From: Leucobacter viscericola
GTDB taxonomy: Bacteria > Actinomycetota > Actinomycetes > Actinomycetales > Microbacteriaceae
Direction of reading: 5' to 3'
Assembly: GCF_011299575.1 (NCBI RefSeq)
Contig: NZ_CP049863.1
Span: forward strand, 434,001-498,000
DNA: 64,000 nt
The notes below the pieces were generated by a model. That model did no database searches. It was not told the origin of the DNA and saw only the letters and a list, made by a program, of their open reading frames with translations. Position numbers and translations under genes: made by a program. The first letter of the stretch is position 1; every line of letters starts with the position of its first letter. Positions 33,789-42,281 of this stretch are shown here, piece after piece.

Positions 33789-33968
33789 TTACAGCGATAC
33801 TGATGAAGTATCAAGGTAAGAAACGGGTTTCCGACGGAGAGTCGTGATCTTGCTCGCCTTTTCACAGAAGGACGCACTCATACGAAACTCTGCACGCGAT
33901 CCAATCGGGCCGCAATAGTAGGGTGCAAGTCGAAGCGCACCTGGATAGTAGATGACGAAGGGAGAACC

Positions 33969-34835
33969 GTGATCGCTGAACTGAACACACTTGTCGGTCT
34001 TGTCGAAGACAACCTGACGCAAGACATCAACGTGGCCGTGTTGTCCACCAAACTCGGCACGACGGAATACCACCTGCGACGAGTGTTTTCGTCTCTAGCG
34101 GGCATGCCGCTCTCGGAATACATTCGACGCCGTCGCATGACGGTGGCAACAGCCGAGGTCACCAAAGGCGACAACCTCTTGGGCATTGCAGTGCGCTACG
34201 GCTATGGATCGACCGAAGCGTTCGGCCGAGTGTTTCGTTCGGTGCACGGTGTGAGTCCGGGAGATGTGCGGCGAGATGGCGGTCCCCTTCACCCACAATC
34301 GCAACTCAGGTTTCGCCTGAGCGTAGAAGGAAAAGACACCATGGACACTCGCATCGCCGATCAACCCGCATTTCAACTCATCGGACACGCGGCCCGCGTT
34401 CCGCTCATCCACGAAGGACCAAATCCCCACATCAAAGTGCACATCGCCTCCTTGCCAACAACCGAGCACACTCGGTTGAAAGAATTGAGCAACACGGAAC
34501 CCACCGGATTACTGCAGGTCAGCGCCGAGGTTGATCCAGATTATGCAGAGGGCAGCGAGCTGACCTACTTGCACGGAGTAGCCGTCACCGACGCAACGCT
34601 CGTGGCGGAGGATCTCGACGTCATCGAAGTGCCCGCGGGTGAGTGGGCTGTGTTCCGCGTCGAAGGGGCATATCCCGAAGCTCTGCAAGAAACCTGGGCG
34701 GCCACCGCGACGGATTGGTTCCCATCAAACCCCTGGCGTTTGCGACCCGGTCCGTCACTTGTTGCAGTGTTAGATCGTGTCGCTGATTTCAGCACTGCCA
34801 CGTGCGAGCTATGGCTTCCGGTCGAGCGAGGTTGA
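33969..34835 (+). CDS. AraC-type regulator with GyrI-like effector domain
   Basis: 288 residues. The AraC helix-turn-helix pair is at the N-terminus (about 1-105: LSTKLGTTEYHLRRVFSSLAGMPLSEYIRRRRM, IAVRYGYGSTEAFGRVFR in parts), followed by a GyrI-like effector-binding domain (about 125-288), the same plan as Rob/YdeE-type proteins that respond to small hydrophobic or aromatic compounds. GTG start with AAGGGAG upstream. No obvious target gene is adjacent; it follows the IS30 remnant, and about 180 bases before it hold nothing recognised. Confidence 0.88.
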   Translation: MIAELNTLVGLVEDNLTQDINVAVLSTKLGTTEYHLRRVFSSLAGMPLSEYIRRRRMTVATAEVTKGDNLLGIAVRYGYGSTEAFGRVFRSVHGVSPGDVRRDGGPLHPQSQLRFRLSVEGKDTMDTRIADQPAFQLIGHAARVPLIHEGPNPHIKVHIASLPTTEHTRLKELSNTEPTGLLQVSAEVDPDYAEGSELTYLHGVAVTDATLVAEDLDVIEVPAGEWAVFRVEGAYPEALQETWAATATDWFPSNPWRLRPGPSLVAVLDRVADFSTATCELWLPVERG

Positions 34836-34855
34836 TAGCCACCCTCAATCGGCAC

Positions 34856-35332
34856 TCACTTATAAAACCCTTCGCGCAGATTGATACCGTGTTCCAGCCA
34901 GACCTTGAGCGCTGCAAGCATGCCGGTCCATCCTTCGCAGTTACCAAACGCCGCTTTAGCGCCCTCGCGGTTCGGCTGCCATGAAGATTCGGTGATTGTC
35001 ACCAGCGTTCGAGAACCAGCGTCAATGGGCTCAAACTCAAAGACGACCCTGGTCATACCCTTCTCGCTAGTCGTGGCAACATTGCCCCACTCGATGACAA
35101 TCCTGCGCGGCGGCACGTCTTCGATCACGGTCACAGGGAAAGCGCCGGGAAAATCGGCGAAGTCCCACTGAACCTGCTCTCCAGCTTTCAGACGCCCCTT
35201 TGCGCCGCCGGTGGTGAAGTAGCGCGAAAGCTGCTCGGGATCGGCTACGGCTTCGTATACCTCCGCGCACGGACGAGCGATACGACCGGAGACGGTGAAT
35301 GAGAGATCAGCGAGCTCAGAATGTGTATTCAT
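34856..35332 (-). CDS. SRPBCC (AHSA1-type) protein
   Basis: 158 residues with the START/Bet v1-like pattern: VSGRIARPCAEVYEAVADPEQLSRYF, then FPVTVIEDVPPRRIVIEW and a C-terminal helix GWTGMLAALKVWLEHG. Such proteins bind hydrophobic ligands in a cavity. They are often paired with an ArsR regulator, as here: the start codon at 35332 is directly next to a 16-bp palindrome shared with the divergent ArsR gene. Likely repressed by that protein. Confidence 0.86.
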   Translation of the reverse strand: MNTHSELADLSFTVSGRIARPCAEVYEAVADPEQLSRYFTTGGAKGRLKAGEQVQWDFADFPGAFPVTVIEDVPPRRIVIEWGNVATTSEKGMTRVVFEFEPIDAGSRTLVTITESSWQPNREGAKAAFGNCEGWTGMLAALKVWLEHGINLREGFYK

Positions 35333-35348
35333 GTTGTAATATTACAAC
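35333..35348. promoter_or_regulatory. Operator and overlapping divergent leaderless promoters
   Basis: GTTGTAATATTACAAC is a perfect 16-bp palindrome that fills the whole gap between the two start codons. On each strand TAATAT (TANNNT-type -10 box) lies six bases before the start codon, the spacing expected for a leaderless transcript. One ArsR dimer bound here would block both promoters. Confidence 0.7.
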
Positions 35349-35681
35349 GTGAATGGTGACGACGACAATAGCTTCGATGACGACCGGGTCTTCAGGGCAC
35401 TCGCCTCCCCCGTTCGCCGCCGAATGCTCGACGAGCTAAAGATTTCCCAACACACCACGGGATCACTCTGCGCCCAGTTGCCCGAGTTGGACCGCACCAC
35501 AGTATTGCAACACCTGCGGGTGCTAGAACGCGCTGAACTCGTCACCGGGCGCAAAGTAGGACGGGAGCGATACCTCTCACTTGCACCACTTCCAATCAAG
35601 CACATTTACGATCGGTGGATTAGCGGGTATATGAACGCCGCGGTTGATCTGCTCGACCGCTTAGACAGCGACCATGCCTAG
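35349..35681 (+). CDS. ArsR-family transcriptional repressor
   Basis: 110 residues: a winged helix with LASPVRRRMLDELK, SLCAQLPELDRTTVLQHLRVLERAEL and the wing VTGRKVGRERYLSL. No metal-binding cysteine motif (ELCVCDL type) is present, so it belongs to the non-metal ArsR group that is typically paired with SRPBCC proteins. GTG start at 35349, immediately after the palindrome. It probably represses itself and the divergent SRPBCC gene. Confidence 0.9.
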   Translation: MNGDDDNSFDDDRVFRALASPVRRRMLDELKISQHTTGSLCAQLPELDRTTVLQHLRVLERAELVTGRKVGRERYLSLAPLPIKHIYDRWISGYMNAAVDLLDRLDSDHA

Positions 35682-35696
35682 CACACCAGTCACTCA

Positions 35697-36227
35697 ATGA
35701 GCACACTTCAAGGCAAGGCGGCCCCGAACCCGACCTCAACCTTGCTCTGCTCGAGCAAAACAACATACGATTTCAGCGTGTCTTACAACTTTGCCCTCGC
35801 GTTCATTCCAAACACTGCACCCTCGATGATCGGGGCTTCATCCTCCGCAGTTGCCTCCTTCGATGAAGCCAGCAGCAGCACGAAGGAAGGCCCCTCCGCC
35901 GCCGCCCACGGACCCCACACGCTTCTGGTCGACCCCACCATGCTGATGCTCGACGTACCCCCGTTCACACCAGTGCCAGGAACAGTCATCGTTACACTCT
36001 CTGGCGCCTCCGATACCTACGTGATCTCAGTTCACTACGATAACCCCCGTCTTCGCGTTTTCTCCGAGCACGAACTCCAAGAAGACGATGGTGAGCCCTT
36101 GCCTGCCGAGGCAGTCTTCAATGAAATCGAAGACCCAGAAGACGCGCACCTTGAATTTTTCTGTCGCATTGCGGGCATCACGCCGAGCGATCTGTGGAAG
36201 CTCGGCTGGGCTCCGCTCGCCCAGTAG
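35697..36227 (+). CDS. Hypothetical protein
   Basis: 176 residues, not recognised. The N-terminal half is Ser/Ala/Thr-rich and poorly structured; the C-terminal half (about 80-176) looks folded and acidic (VIVTLSGASDTYVISVHYDNPRL in parts, then many Glu/Asp). No ribosome binding site is evident for ATG 35697, and the true start may be further in (for example ATG 35826). It lies between the ArsR gene and the convergent mutM. Confidence 0.5.
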   Translation: MSTLQGKAAPNPTSTLLCSSKTTYDFSVSYNFALAFIPNTAPSMIGASSSAVASFDEASSSTKEGPSAAAHGPHTLLVDPTMLMLDVPPFTPVPGTVIVTLSGASDTYVISVHYDNPRLRVFSEHELQEDDGEPLPAEAVFNEIEDPEDAHLEFFCRIAGITPSDLWKLGWAPLAQ

Positions 36228-36257
36228 CCGTCGCAGGCAGGTCCTTGTTTCTCGGGA

Positions 36258-37193
36258 TCAACGCCTACGCTGACACCGCGGGCAGAAGTGCGAAGATCGT
36301 CCACCAAACTGGATGCGGCGAATCGGCTCACCACACCGTGGGCACGTCTCTCCCGTGCGGCCGTAGGCGTTCAGTGAGTGCGCGAAATACCCCGCCTGGC
36401 CATTCACGTTGACGTATTGCTCGTCGAAGCTCGTGCCACCCTCAGCGAGAGCCTTCGCGAACACCGCTCGAAGCTCAGCCAGCAAACCAAACGCTTTGCG
36501 CTCGCTGAGCGCAGACCCCGCAGTCTCGGGGTGGATCCGCGCGGCCCACAATGCCTCGTCTGCGTAGATGTTGCCGACGCCGCTCAGAAGCGTCTGGTCG
36601 AGCAAGGCGCGCTTCACGGCAGTGCCTCGGCGCCGCAACGAAGCAACAAACACGGCATCATCGAACAGCGGGTCCAGCGGATCGCGCGCGATGTGACTCG
36701 CCTGGGCGGGCAAAGAGGCTGGCTCTCCCCCGTCAGCAATCAATGAGTCAAGCGCGAGGGATCCAAACAGCCGCTGGTCAGCGAAGTCGAGGCGCATTTC
36801 ACCGTGCTCGGGGTGCTCGATCCACAGCCGGATCCGCACGAAACGGTCATCGGGCGCGTCCAGCGCTCGCAACAGCATCTGGCCACTCATGCCGAGGTGC
36901 GCCAGTAACGCTTGCTCAGAACCGCCTTCGATCGGTACCCACAAGAACTTGCCCCGTCGTTGCGGTGCGAGCAGCCGGAGTCCCGTGACTCGTCGCTCAA
37001 AGTCGGCGGCGCGGCGCACACCCTCTGCGGTTTCAAGTGTCACGCCGTGCCCGCCATCGCTGGCGGATCCGCCAATGGGCACGTGCCGCTTGAGGGCACG
37101 CGGATCCCGCACCTCAACGCCAGCAACCGTGGCTCCGGTCACCGCGGGTGCGAGTCCCGCGCGAACGACCTCTACCTCGGGTAGCTCAGGCAC
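36258..37193 (-). CDS. mutM: Formamidopyrimidine-DNA glycosylase
   Basis: 311 residues. Begins MPELPEVEVVRAGL, in which the N-terminal proline and Glu (PE motif) are the catalytic base-excision residues. It ends in a zinc finger with four cysteines (CPRCGEP...FCPRC) and the Lys-containing DNA-binding region. It removes oxidised purines such as 8-oxoguanine. Follows rnc by nine bases on the same strand, probably in one operon. In relatives smc comes next; here a 15-kb accessory block intervenes. Confidence 0.96.
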   Translation of the reverse strand: MPELPEVEVVRAGLAPAVTGATVAGVEVRDPRALKRHVPIGGSASDGGHGVTLETAEGVRRAADFERRVTGLRLLAPQRRGKFLWVPIEGGSEQALLAHLGMSGQMLLRALDAPDDRFVRIRLWIEHPEHGEMRLDFADQRLFGSLALDSLIADGGEPASLPAQASHIARDPLDPLFDDAVFVASLRRRGTAVKRALLDQTLLSGVGNIYADEALWAARIHPETAGSALSERKAFGLLAELRAVFAKALAEGGTSFDEQYVNVNGQAGYFAHSLNAYGRTGETCPRCGEPIRRIQFGGRSSHFCPRCQRRR

Positions 37194-37202
37194 GACGACT
37201 CG

Positions 37203-37949
37203 CTAAGATGCGCTGTCGCGCAACTGCCGCATTGCGTCGCGCGCAGCAGCAAGCTCGGCCGCTTTTTTGCTCGTGCCACGCCCGAGTCCCGTCACAGCAC
37301 CAAGGCCGCGAGCGGCGTCAAGCGTCACTCGCGAGGTGAACCGGCGCGCATGGTCTGGCCCGGTACCACTCGTCTCATACGGTGGGTGTGGCAGCCCGCG
37401 GGCCGCCGCAGCCTCCTGCAGAGAGGTTTTCGGGTCTAACGAGGCAGTAAATCGATCGGGATCAGCCAGCAGTGGCTCAATCAATGCGCGCACGAATGCA
37501 GCGGCAGTCTCGGTGTCCGTTGACAAGTACACGGCCCCGATAATCGCTTCGACGGTATCGGCGAGAATCGAGTCCTTCTCACGGCCGCCGGTGAGCTCTT
37601 CGCCCTTGCCGAGGCGCAGGTGAGACCCGAGTCCGAGACCGTGGGCCACCTCTGCAAGCGCAACGGTGGATACGAGGGCCGCACGACGTGTCGCAAGCTC
37701 GCCCTCGGTCAGCTCTGGGTAGTCACGGTACAGCTTGACCGTGACAGCCTGGCCAAGAATCGAGTCACCCAAGAACTCAAGGCGCTCGTTGTGAGGCGCA
37801 CCGCCGTGCTCGTATGCCCACGATCGGTGCGTGAGAGCAAGCGAAAACAGCTCGGGATCAATCGAGACCCCAAACGACGAAAGAAAACCGTCGGGCCCGC
37901 CCTGAGTATTCAGTGACGTGCCCGACGGTTCAGTAGCGCGTTGCGCCAA
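37203..37949 (-). CDS. rnc: Ribonuclease III
   Basis: 248 residues. The signature NERLEFLGDSILG holds the catalytic acidic residues, and DTVEAIIGAVYLS the second acidic site; a double-stranded RNA-binding domain fills about 170-248 (ending TSKKAAELAAARDAM). RNase III processes rRNA and structured mRNAs. TTG at 37949, one base after the rpmF stop, is the best in-frame start; no ATG or GTG exists before the first conserved block. An 11-bp hairpin plus T-run lies inside the 5' codons. Confidence 0.92.
   Translation of the reverse strand: MAQRATEPSGTSLNTQGGPDGFLSSFGVSIDPELFSLALTHRSWAYEHGGAPHNERLEFLGDSILGQAVTVKLYRDYPELTEGELATRRAALVSTVALAEVAHGLGLGSHLRLGKGEELTGGREKDSILADTVEAIIGAVYLSTDTETAAAFVRALIEPLLADPDRFTASLDPKTSLQEAAAARGLPHPPYETSGTGPDHARRFTSRVTLDAARGLGAVTGLGRGTSKKAAELAAARDAMRQLRDSAS
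37886..37930 (-). terminator. Terminator-like hairpin in the 5' codons of rnc
   Basis: AACCGTCGGGC at 37886-37896 pairs perfectly with 37920-37930 around a 23-base loop, and on the minus strand the second arm runs into TTTTCTTTC. It begins 20 bases after the rpmF stop codon. It could end a fraction of rpmF transcripts or be a site where RNase III cuts its own mRNA. Confidence 0.5.
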
Positions 37950-37950
37950 T

Positions 37951-38154
37951 TTACGCGTCAGCGACCTTGCGGCCCTTGTACTCGAGGAACAGGGGGGTGC
38001 CCTGCGAATCCTCGACCACGCGGGCGCGGTGCGGGAGGCTGTAAACAGTCTTACCGTTTTCAACGGTCTTAACCAGCTTCGGGGCCTCGGCGATCCATGC
38101 CGAACGGCGGTGACGGGTGTTCGAGCGCGACATCTTCCGCTTGGGAACAGCCAT
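37951..38154 (-). CDS. rpmF: 50S ribosomal protein bL32
   Basis: 67 residues beginning [20 protein letters not shown], the standard L32 N-terminus. The zinc-binding cysteine pairs are missing, so this is a cysteine-free (C-minus) L32, common in Actinobacteria. ATG at 38154 with AAGAGAA upstream. It follows the DUF177 gene closely and precedes rnc, the usual order DUF177-rpmF-rnc. Confidence 0.96.
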   Translation of the reverse strand: MAVPKRKMSRSNTRHRRSAWIAEAPKLVKTVENGKTVYSLPHRARVVEDSQGTPLFLEYKGRKVADA

Positions 38155-38167
38155 GATGTTCTCTTTC

Positions 38168-38737
38168 CTAGTTGCGTGTCGACTCGGGCGTACCACCCGA
38201 ATCAGGTTCATCTTCAGCTTCAAAGCCTGCCAGCGCTGCCCACCGCGGATCAATATCTACGTTGGGCACCACTACAGCCTCGGCCTCGCGCAGCTCACCG
38301 GACTCGGGATCGAGTCCCGGACAGTCCGGGCGACACACAGGCTGAAACGGCAGTGCAAGCACTACCGCGTCTCGGAGCGGGGGTTCAAGATCCACGTGAT
38401 CACCGTGAACCCCATACTCTTCGGCCTCCGTAGGAGTATACGCGAAAAGCTCCTGAAACTCGACTTGAAACGGCGTGGTGAAATTTTTCAGGCAGCGACC
38501 GCACTCGGCGGACATGGTCGTCTGCACTTTCGTAGACGCCAGGATGCCCTCGTGCACCGACTCGAGACGCACGTCGAGGGTCATCTCAGTGCCCTCTGGA
38601 ATCTCAGCGAGCGCCTCCCCCAGCTTCTCCGGGACGGCAAAGGTGCGGGATCGCTCACGCATCTCACCGGGACGGTTCTGAATGTCCCGGATGTTCTCTT
38701 CGTATACGCGCGCCGAAGCGCCCTTAGCCTCAGTCAT
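38168..38737 (-). CDS. DUF177 (YceD) family protein
   Basis: 189 residues. The conserved cysteine pair is CGRCLK (near residue 79) and a second pair lies in [16 protein letters not shown], which matches DUF177. Members are encoded next to rpmF in most bacteria and help 23S rRNA processing in plants and E. coli. Its ATG shares one base with the coaD stop (TAATG). It is directly upstream of rpmF. Confidence 0.92.
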   Translation of the reverse strand: MTEAKGASARVYEENIRDIQNRPGEMRERSRTFAVPEKLGEALAEIPEGTEMTLDVRLESVHEGILASTKVQTTMSAECGRCLKNFTTPFQVEFQELFAYTPTEAEEYGVHGDHVDLEPPLRDAVVLALPFQPVCRPDCPGLDPESGELREAEAVVVPNVDIDPRWAALAGFEAEDEPDSGGTPESTRN

Positions 38738-39231
38738 TATGCGGGCCTCACCTTCGCGAGAAAACGCGCCACGGGCGCGGGAACATATGGGCTCACATCT
38801 CCGCCGAGCGCTGCGACCTGGCGCACCAGTGTGCTCGAAACATGAGCGTGCTCGGGGTCAGGCAGCATGAACACCGTCTCGACGTTTGCAAGACTGCGGT
38901 TCATGAGCACCATGGGGGTCTCGTACGCAACATCGATCTGGGATCGGATGCCCTTCACAAGGACGGAAGCACCAACCTCGGTGCAGTAATCAACCAGAAG
39001 CCCAACGGACCACGAGGCAACACGAATGTTATCTGGCATGTCCGGGTCTTCGTCGAGCGACTTCTGAATGAGATTCAGGCGCTCTGAAATTGGCAGCATC
39101 GCGTCTTTTCCTGGGTTGTGCACCACCAACACGTGCACCTCATCAAAAATGCTGGCCGCGCGACGAACCACGTCTAGGTGTCCAAGTGTGACCGGGTCAA
39201 ACGATCCGGGCACTACCGCTATCTTGCTCAT
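38737..39231 (-). CDS. coaD: Phosphopantetheine adenylyltransferase
   Basis: 164 residues. The nucleotidyltransferase motif is [17 protein letters not shown], and the C-terminal motif is [20 protein letters not shown]. It makes dephospho-CoA from ATP and 4'-phosphopantetheine, the penultimate step of coenzyme A synthesis. First gene of the coaD-DUF177-rpmF-rnc-mutM run. In relatives rsmD and recG are usually just upstream on the same strand; here a two-component/ABC block is inserted. Confidence 0.96.
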   Translation of the reverse strand: MSKIAVVPGSFDPVTLGHLDVVRRAASIFDEVHVLVVHNPGKDAMLPISERLNLIQKSLDEDPDMPDNIRVASWSVGLLVDYCTEVGASVLVKGIRSQIDVAYETPMVLMNRSLANVETVFMLPDPEHAHVSSTLVRQVAALGGDVSPYVPAPVARFLAKVRPA

Positions 39232-39282
39232 GCGTCCAGCCTATTGGGTGAAGGGTTTAGATCCCCGTCAATTCACCCTGAG

Positions 39283-40005
39283 CTACATCCCGTTTTGCTT
39301 GGCGAAGATCACCGCGTGCACACGATCGCGAAGTTGCAGCTTCGAGAGCACACGACCGACGTGCGTTTTTACCGTCGATTCAGAGAGGAAGAGTGTGCCA
39401 CCAATCTCCGCGTTGTTCATACCCTCGGCTATGAGGCGCAGCACCTCCTGCTCGCGCTCAGTAAGCACCGCGAACGCCTCGGTGGATGGATCAGCCGCAG
39501 GCTCCCCAGTCGCTGCTGCGGCCGAGGCTGCGAGCGAGTCCGCCGATCCACCATCGCGAATTTGTTCGAGCAACCGCTTGGTTACGCTCGGGGCCATCGC
39601 AGCATCTCCCGCAGCGACACGGCGGATTGCATCCACCAGTTCGGTCGGCCTTGCGTCCTTGAGCAGGAAGCCACTAGCGCCGGCCTGAATAGCTCCAGCC
39701 GCATACTCGTCCAGGTCAAAGGTTGTCAGCACGATCACTCGCACATCGGGATGACGGGCGACGATCTGTTCCGTCGCGGCGATCCCGTTCATGCCTGGCA
39801 TGCGCACGTCCATCAGCACGATGTCGCAGCCAGCATCAGCTTGGCTTTCCGCGCGCAAACGCGTCAACTCATCGAGAGCATGCTGGCCGTCACCGGCTTC
39901 CGCAACAACGGTGATGCCCGGTTCTGAAAGCAGAACAAGCCGAAAGCCGGTCCGGATCAACTCCTGATCGTCGACCAGCATGACTCGAATTTGGGGTTCA
40001 CTCAT
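39283..40005 (-). CDS. NarL/LuxR-family response regulator
   Basis: 240 residues: a receiver domain with the phospho-acceptor aspartate in DIVLMDVRMPGMNG and a C-terminal LuxR-type helix-turn-helix (LTEREQEVLRLIAEGMNNAEIG, then STVKTHVGRVL). It pairs with the sensor kinase 13 bases upstream, and together they follow an ABC transporter operon on the same strand. Likely responds to cell-envelope stress or a drug, as is common for such clusters; that is inference. A 7-bp hairpin (39246-39278) follows the gene. Confidence 0.93.
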   Translation of the reverse strand: MSEPQIRVMLVDDQELIRTGFRLVLLSEPGITVVAEAGDGQHALDELTRLRAESQADAGCDIVLMDVRMPGMNGIAATEQIVARHPDVRVIVLTTFDLDEYAAGAIQAGASGFLLKDARPTELVDAIRRVAAGDAAMAPSVTKRLLEQIRDGGSADSLAASAAAATGEPAADPSTEAFAVLTEREQEVLRLIAEGMNNAEIGGTLFLSESTVKTHVGRVLSKLQLRDRVHAVIFAKQNGM

Positions 40006-40018
40006 CTAACTCGACTCC

Positions 40019-41344
40019 TCAATGCTCATTCTGTTGATTAGGCGGGCTCACTGGAAGTGTGGCTCGAACAAACCATCCCGGCGCTCCCTGTTGGGCTCCG
40101 GATTCAAAGTTGCCACCAAACACGCGTACACGCTCTGCTAGCCCGGCAAGGCCCCGACCAGACCCCAAACCAGTGGTGGGCAAGACGACCCCGGGCGCCG
40201 CACCAGAGTCGCGTACTTCTACGACGGTCTCGACAGTGTTGCTTCGAACGGTCACTGACGCGTTGGTGGCGGTTCCCGCGTATCGCAGCACGTTGGTGAG
40301 TGCCTCCTGAATGATGCGATAAATGGCGAGTTCTTTGCTCTGGTCCCCAACAATCTGACCATCAATTTCAAGGCTGACGTTGAGTCCAACATCACTGAAG
40401 CCACGCACCAAGTCCGGAATCTCGGCGGTGCCAGGTTGTGGAGCAAGTTCCACGCATTCTGCCCCGGGCTCCTGCAGAGCACCCAGGAGTCGCCTCATCT
40501 CGGCGAGGGCGGTTCGACCAGTTTCAGCACTGCGCTGCATCGCATCCGCGGCTGCCTCCGGGGCAGCTTCCATGGTGCGCGATGCCCCCTCAGAGAGAGC
40601 GATCATCACTGAAACGGAGTGCGCCACAATATCGTGCATCTCACGCGCAATACGACTGCGCTCCTCGGCGACCGCCAGCTGGGCGAGTTGGTCTCGTTCG
40701 CGGGCAAGCTGATGCGCCCTGTCGATAATTGCTTGCAGATAACGGCGTCGATTTCCGAGGTTAATGCCGAGCATGAGCACCGCGAGCAGCCAGACCGCAC
40801 TCATCACGGTGATTGAAATGCTCTCGCCGAGGGTTACCGGCGATGCAACCAACACGCTCGGTGCACCCAGTGCCTCAAGGTTGCGCGCCACAAGGGTAGA
40901 AAGCACCGTAGAGGTCAGCGCGATCCCTAATGCTAGCCAGCCGGCTCTCACACTGCGATACACCGGAACTGCATAGAGCAAAAAGTAGAGGGCGACCGAA
41001 GTCGCGACCATCTGGGCTCCGTGATCGCCGAACTGCGCGACTGACACCACGATGAGCCCTGCGAAGGGGAACCTGCGCCTAAAGAACAGTGCGGCTCCCA
41101 CCGCGAGAACGCGCAGTACACTCAGAATCGCGACGGGACCAGCAAGATACCCGAGCGCGTTGCCGTCGTAGTTTGAAGCCGCATCGAACAGCGTCATCAC
41201 TGTGGCCCCAAAGAAGTACGTCACAACAATCGTGATGTCGACCGCTTTGGGGTGCGCGGCAAACGCCCGCCGGATCACTCCCGGCGGGCGTGGCAGGCGC
41301 ACCTCTGCGGCGTCCTGCGGGGTTGCCATGGATTGGGTCACCAT
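40019..41344 (-). CDS. NarL-type sensor histidine kinase
   Basis: 441 residues. About five membrane segments in the first 190 residues (a DUF7134-like sensor region), then the HisKA_3 dimerisation helix with the phosphorylated histidine in EERSRIAREMHDIVAHS and a HATPase_c domain ending in TTGLGSGRGLAGLAERV. No extracellular sensor domain. It precedes its response regulator in the same operon and lies downstream of the ABC transporter genes. ATG at 41344 or 41329. Confidence 0.92.
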   Translation of the reverse strand: MVTQSMATPQDAAEVRLPRPPGVIRRAFAAHPKAVDITIVVTYFFGATVMTLFDAASNYDGNALGYLAGPVAILSVLRVLAVGAALFFRRRFPFAGLIVVSVAQFGDHGAQMVATSVALYFLLYAVPVYRSVRAGWLALGIALTSTVLSTLVARNLEALGAPSVLVASPVTLGESISITVMSAVWLLAVLMLGINLGNRRRYLQAIIDRAHQLARERDQLAQLAVAEERSRIAREMHDIVAHSVSVMIALSEGASRTMEAAPEAAADAMQRSAETGRTALAEMRRLLGALQEPGAECVELAPQPGTAEIPDLVRGFSDVGLNVSLEIDGQIVGDQSKELAIYRIIQEALTNVLRYAGTATNASVTVRSNTVETVVEVRDSGAAPGVVLPTTGLGSGRGLAGLAERVRVFGGNFESGAQQGAPGWFVRATLPVSPPNQQNEH

Positions 41345-41366
41345 GTCAGCCTAACTACACACGGTG

Positions 41367-42254
41367 TCAGCGGGCATCTCGCCGCGCAAAGATCGCCGCC
41401 GCGGGAACGAGTGTCACCGCCGCCATGATCACCATGGAGACGAGCGCACCCCAGTAGCCGGGCCCAGAGGTTGCCTCAACGACGCCCTGTGACAGGGTGT
41501 TGCCGAGCATCACGGGGAGGTAGTTCATCGCGTTGACAACCCACTCCCACCCGGTCATTGACATCATCTGGAACGCCACCGGCAGAACAAACGCAACGCC
41601 CGTCACAACGGCGATCGCGCCAGCGGCAGAGCGCAGAAGACCCGCGACTCCCATCGCGAACAGCGCGAATAGTACGAGGTAGGCCACAGTGCCGAGGGCA
41701 CCCGAGATCACAACAGAGGATCCGAGTTGCCCGAGCGCGTCCGGCGCAAAGGCGACCGCTACAAGCAGTCCCGCGGCCACAACGATGAGTGCTGTGACGG
41801 TGGCGATGATTCCGAGCACAATGCTCTTTGCCGCAGCGACCCGCATGCGCTTTGGCACGGCTGTGAGGGTCGAGAGAATCATGCCGCTCGAATACTCACT
41901 CGACACCGCGAAAACACCGAGCACACCAAACACCAGTGCGAGAAACGAGGCGGCAGCAGTCGACACCATCAGGAGGTAGTTCTGCAGCGCGGCGTCACCG
42001 CTCGCGCTCGACACGTCGGTGTTTCCAGTCCACTGCGCGGCGATCAGCGTGCTGAGCCCGAGCCCCGCGAGTATCGAGATGAGGATCGTGAGGCGGACTC
42101 CGCGGAGCGAAGTGAGTTTCAGTCGTTCCGAACGAACGACTCCCCCGAACGTGAGCTTGGGGCGCGGTTCGTTCGAGCGATGCGGGTTGGCTGCTCGCGA
42201 GGTCTGCCCCGTCGTCGGGGCGCTACTCGCGTCAATAACAATTGTTGAAGTCAT
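41367..42254 (-). CDS. ABC transporter permease
   Basis: 295 residues with a 45-residue hydrophilic N-terminus and six membrane segments, of the ABC2 type with the SERLKLTSLRGVRLTIL entry typical of ABC-2 family permeases linked to antibiotic or peptide export. Partner of the ATPase gene 27 bases upstream. It is followed by the two-component genes that probably regulate the transporter. Substrate unknown. Confidence 0.88.
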   Translation of the reverse strand: MTSTIVIDASSAPTTGQTSRAANPHRSNEPRPKLTFGGVVRSERLKLTSLRGVRLTILISILAGLGLSTLIAAQWTGNTDVSSASGDAALQNYLLMVSTAAASFLALVFGVLGVFAVSSEYSSGMILSTLTAVPKRMRVAAAKSIVLGIIATVTALIVVAAGLLVAVAFAPDALGQLGSSVVISGALGTVAYLVLFALFAMGVAGLLRSAAGAIAVVTGVAFVLPVAFQMMSMTGWEWVVNAMNYLPVMLGNTLSQGVVEATSGPGYWGALVSMVIMAAVTLVPAAAIFARRDAR

Positions 42255-42281
42255 GGTCTTGATCCTTTGTCGTTCGAAAGA

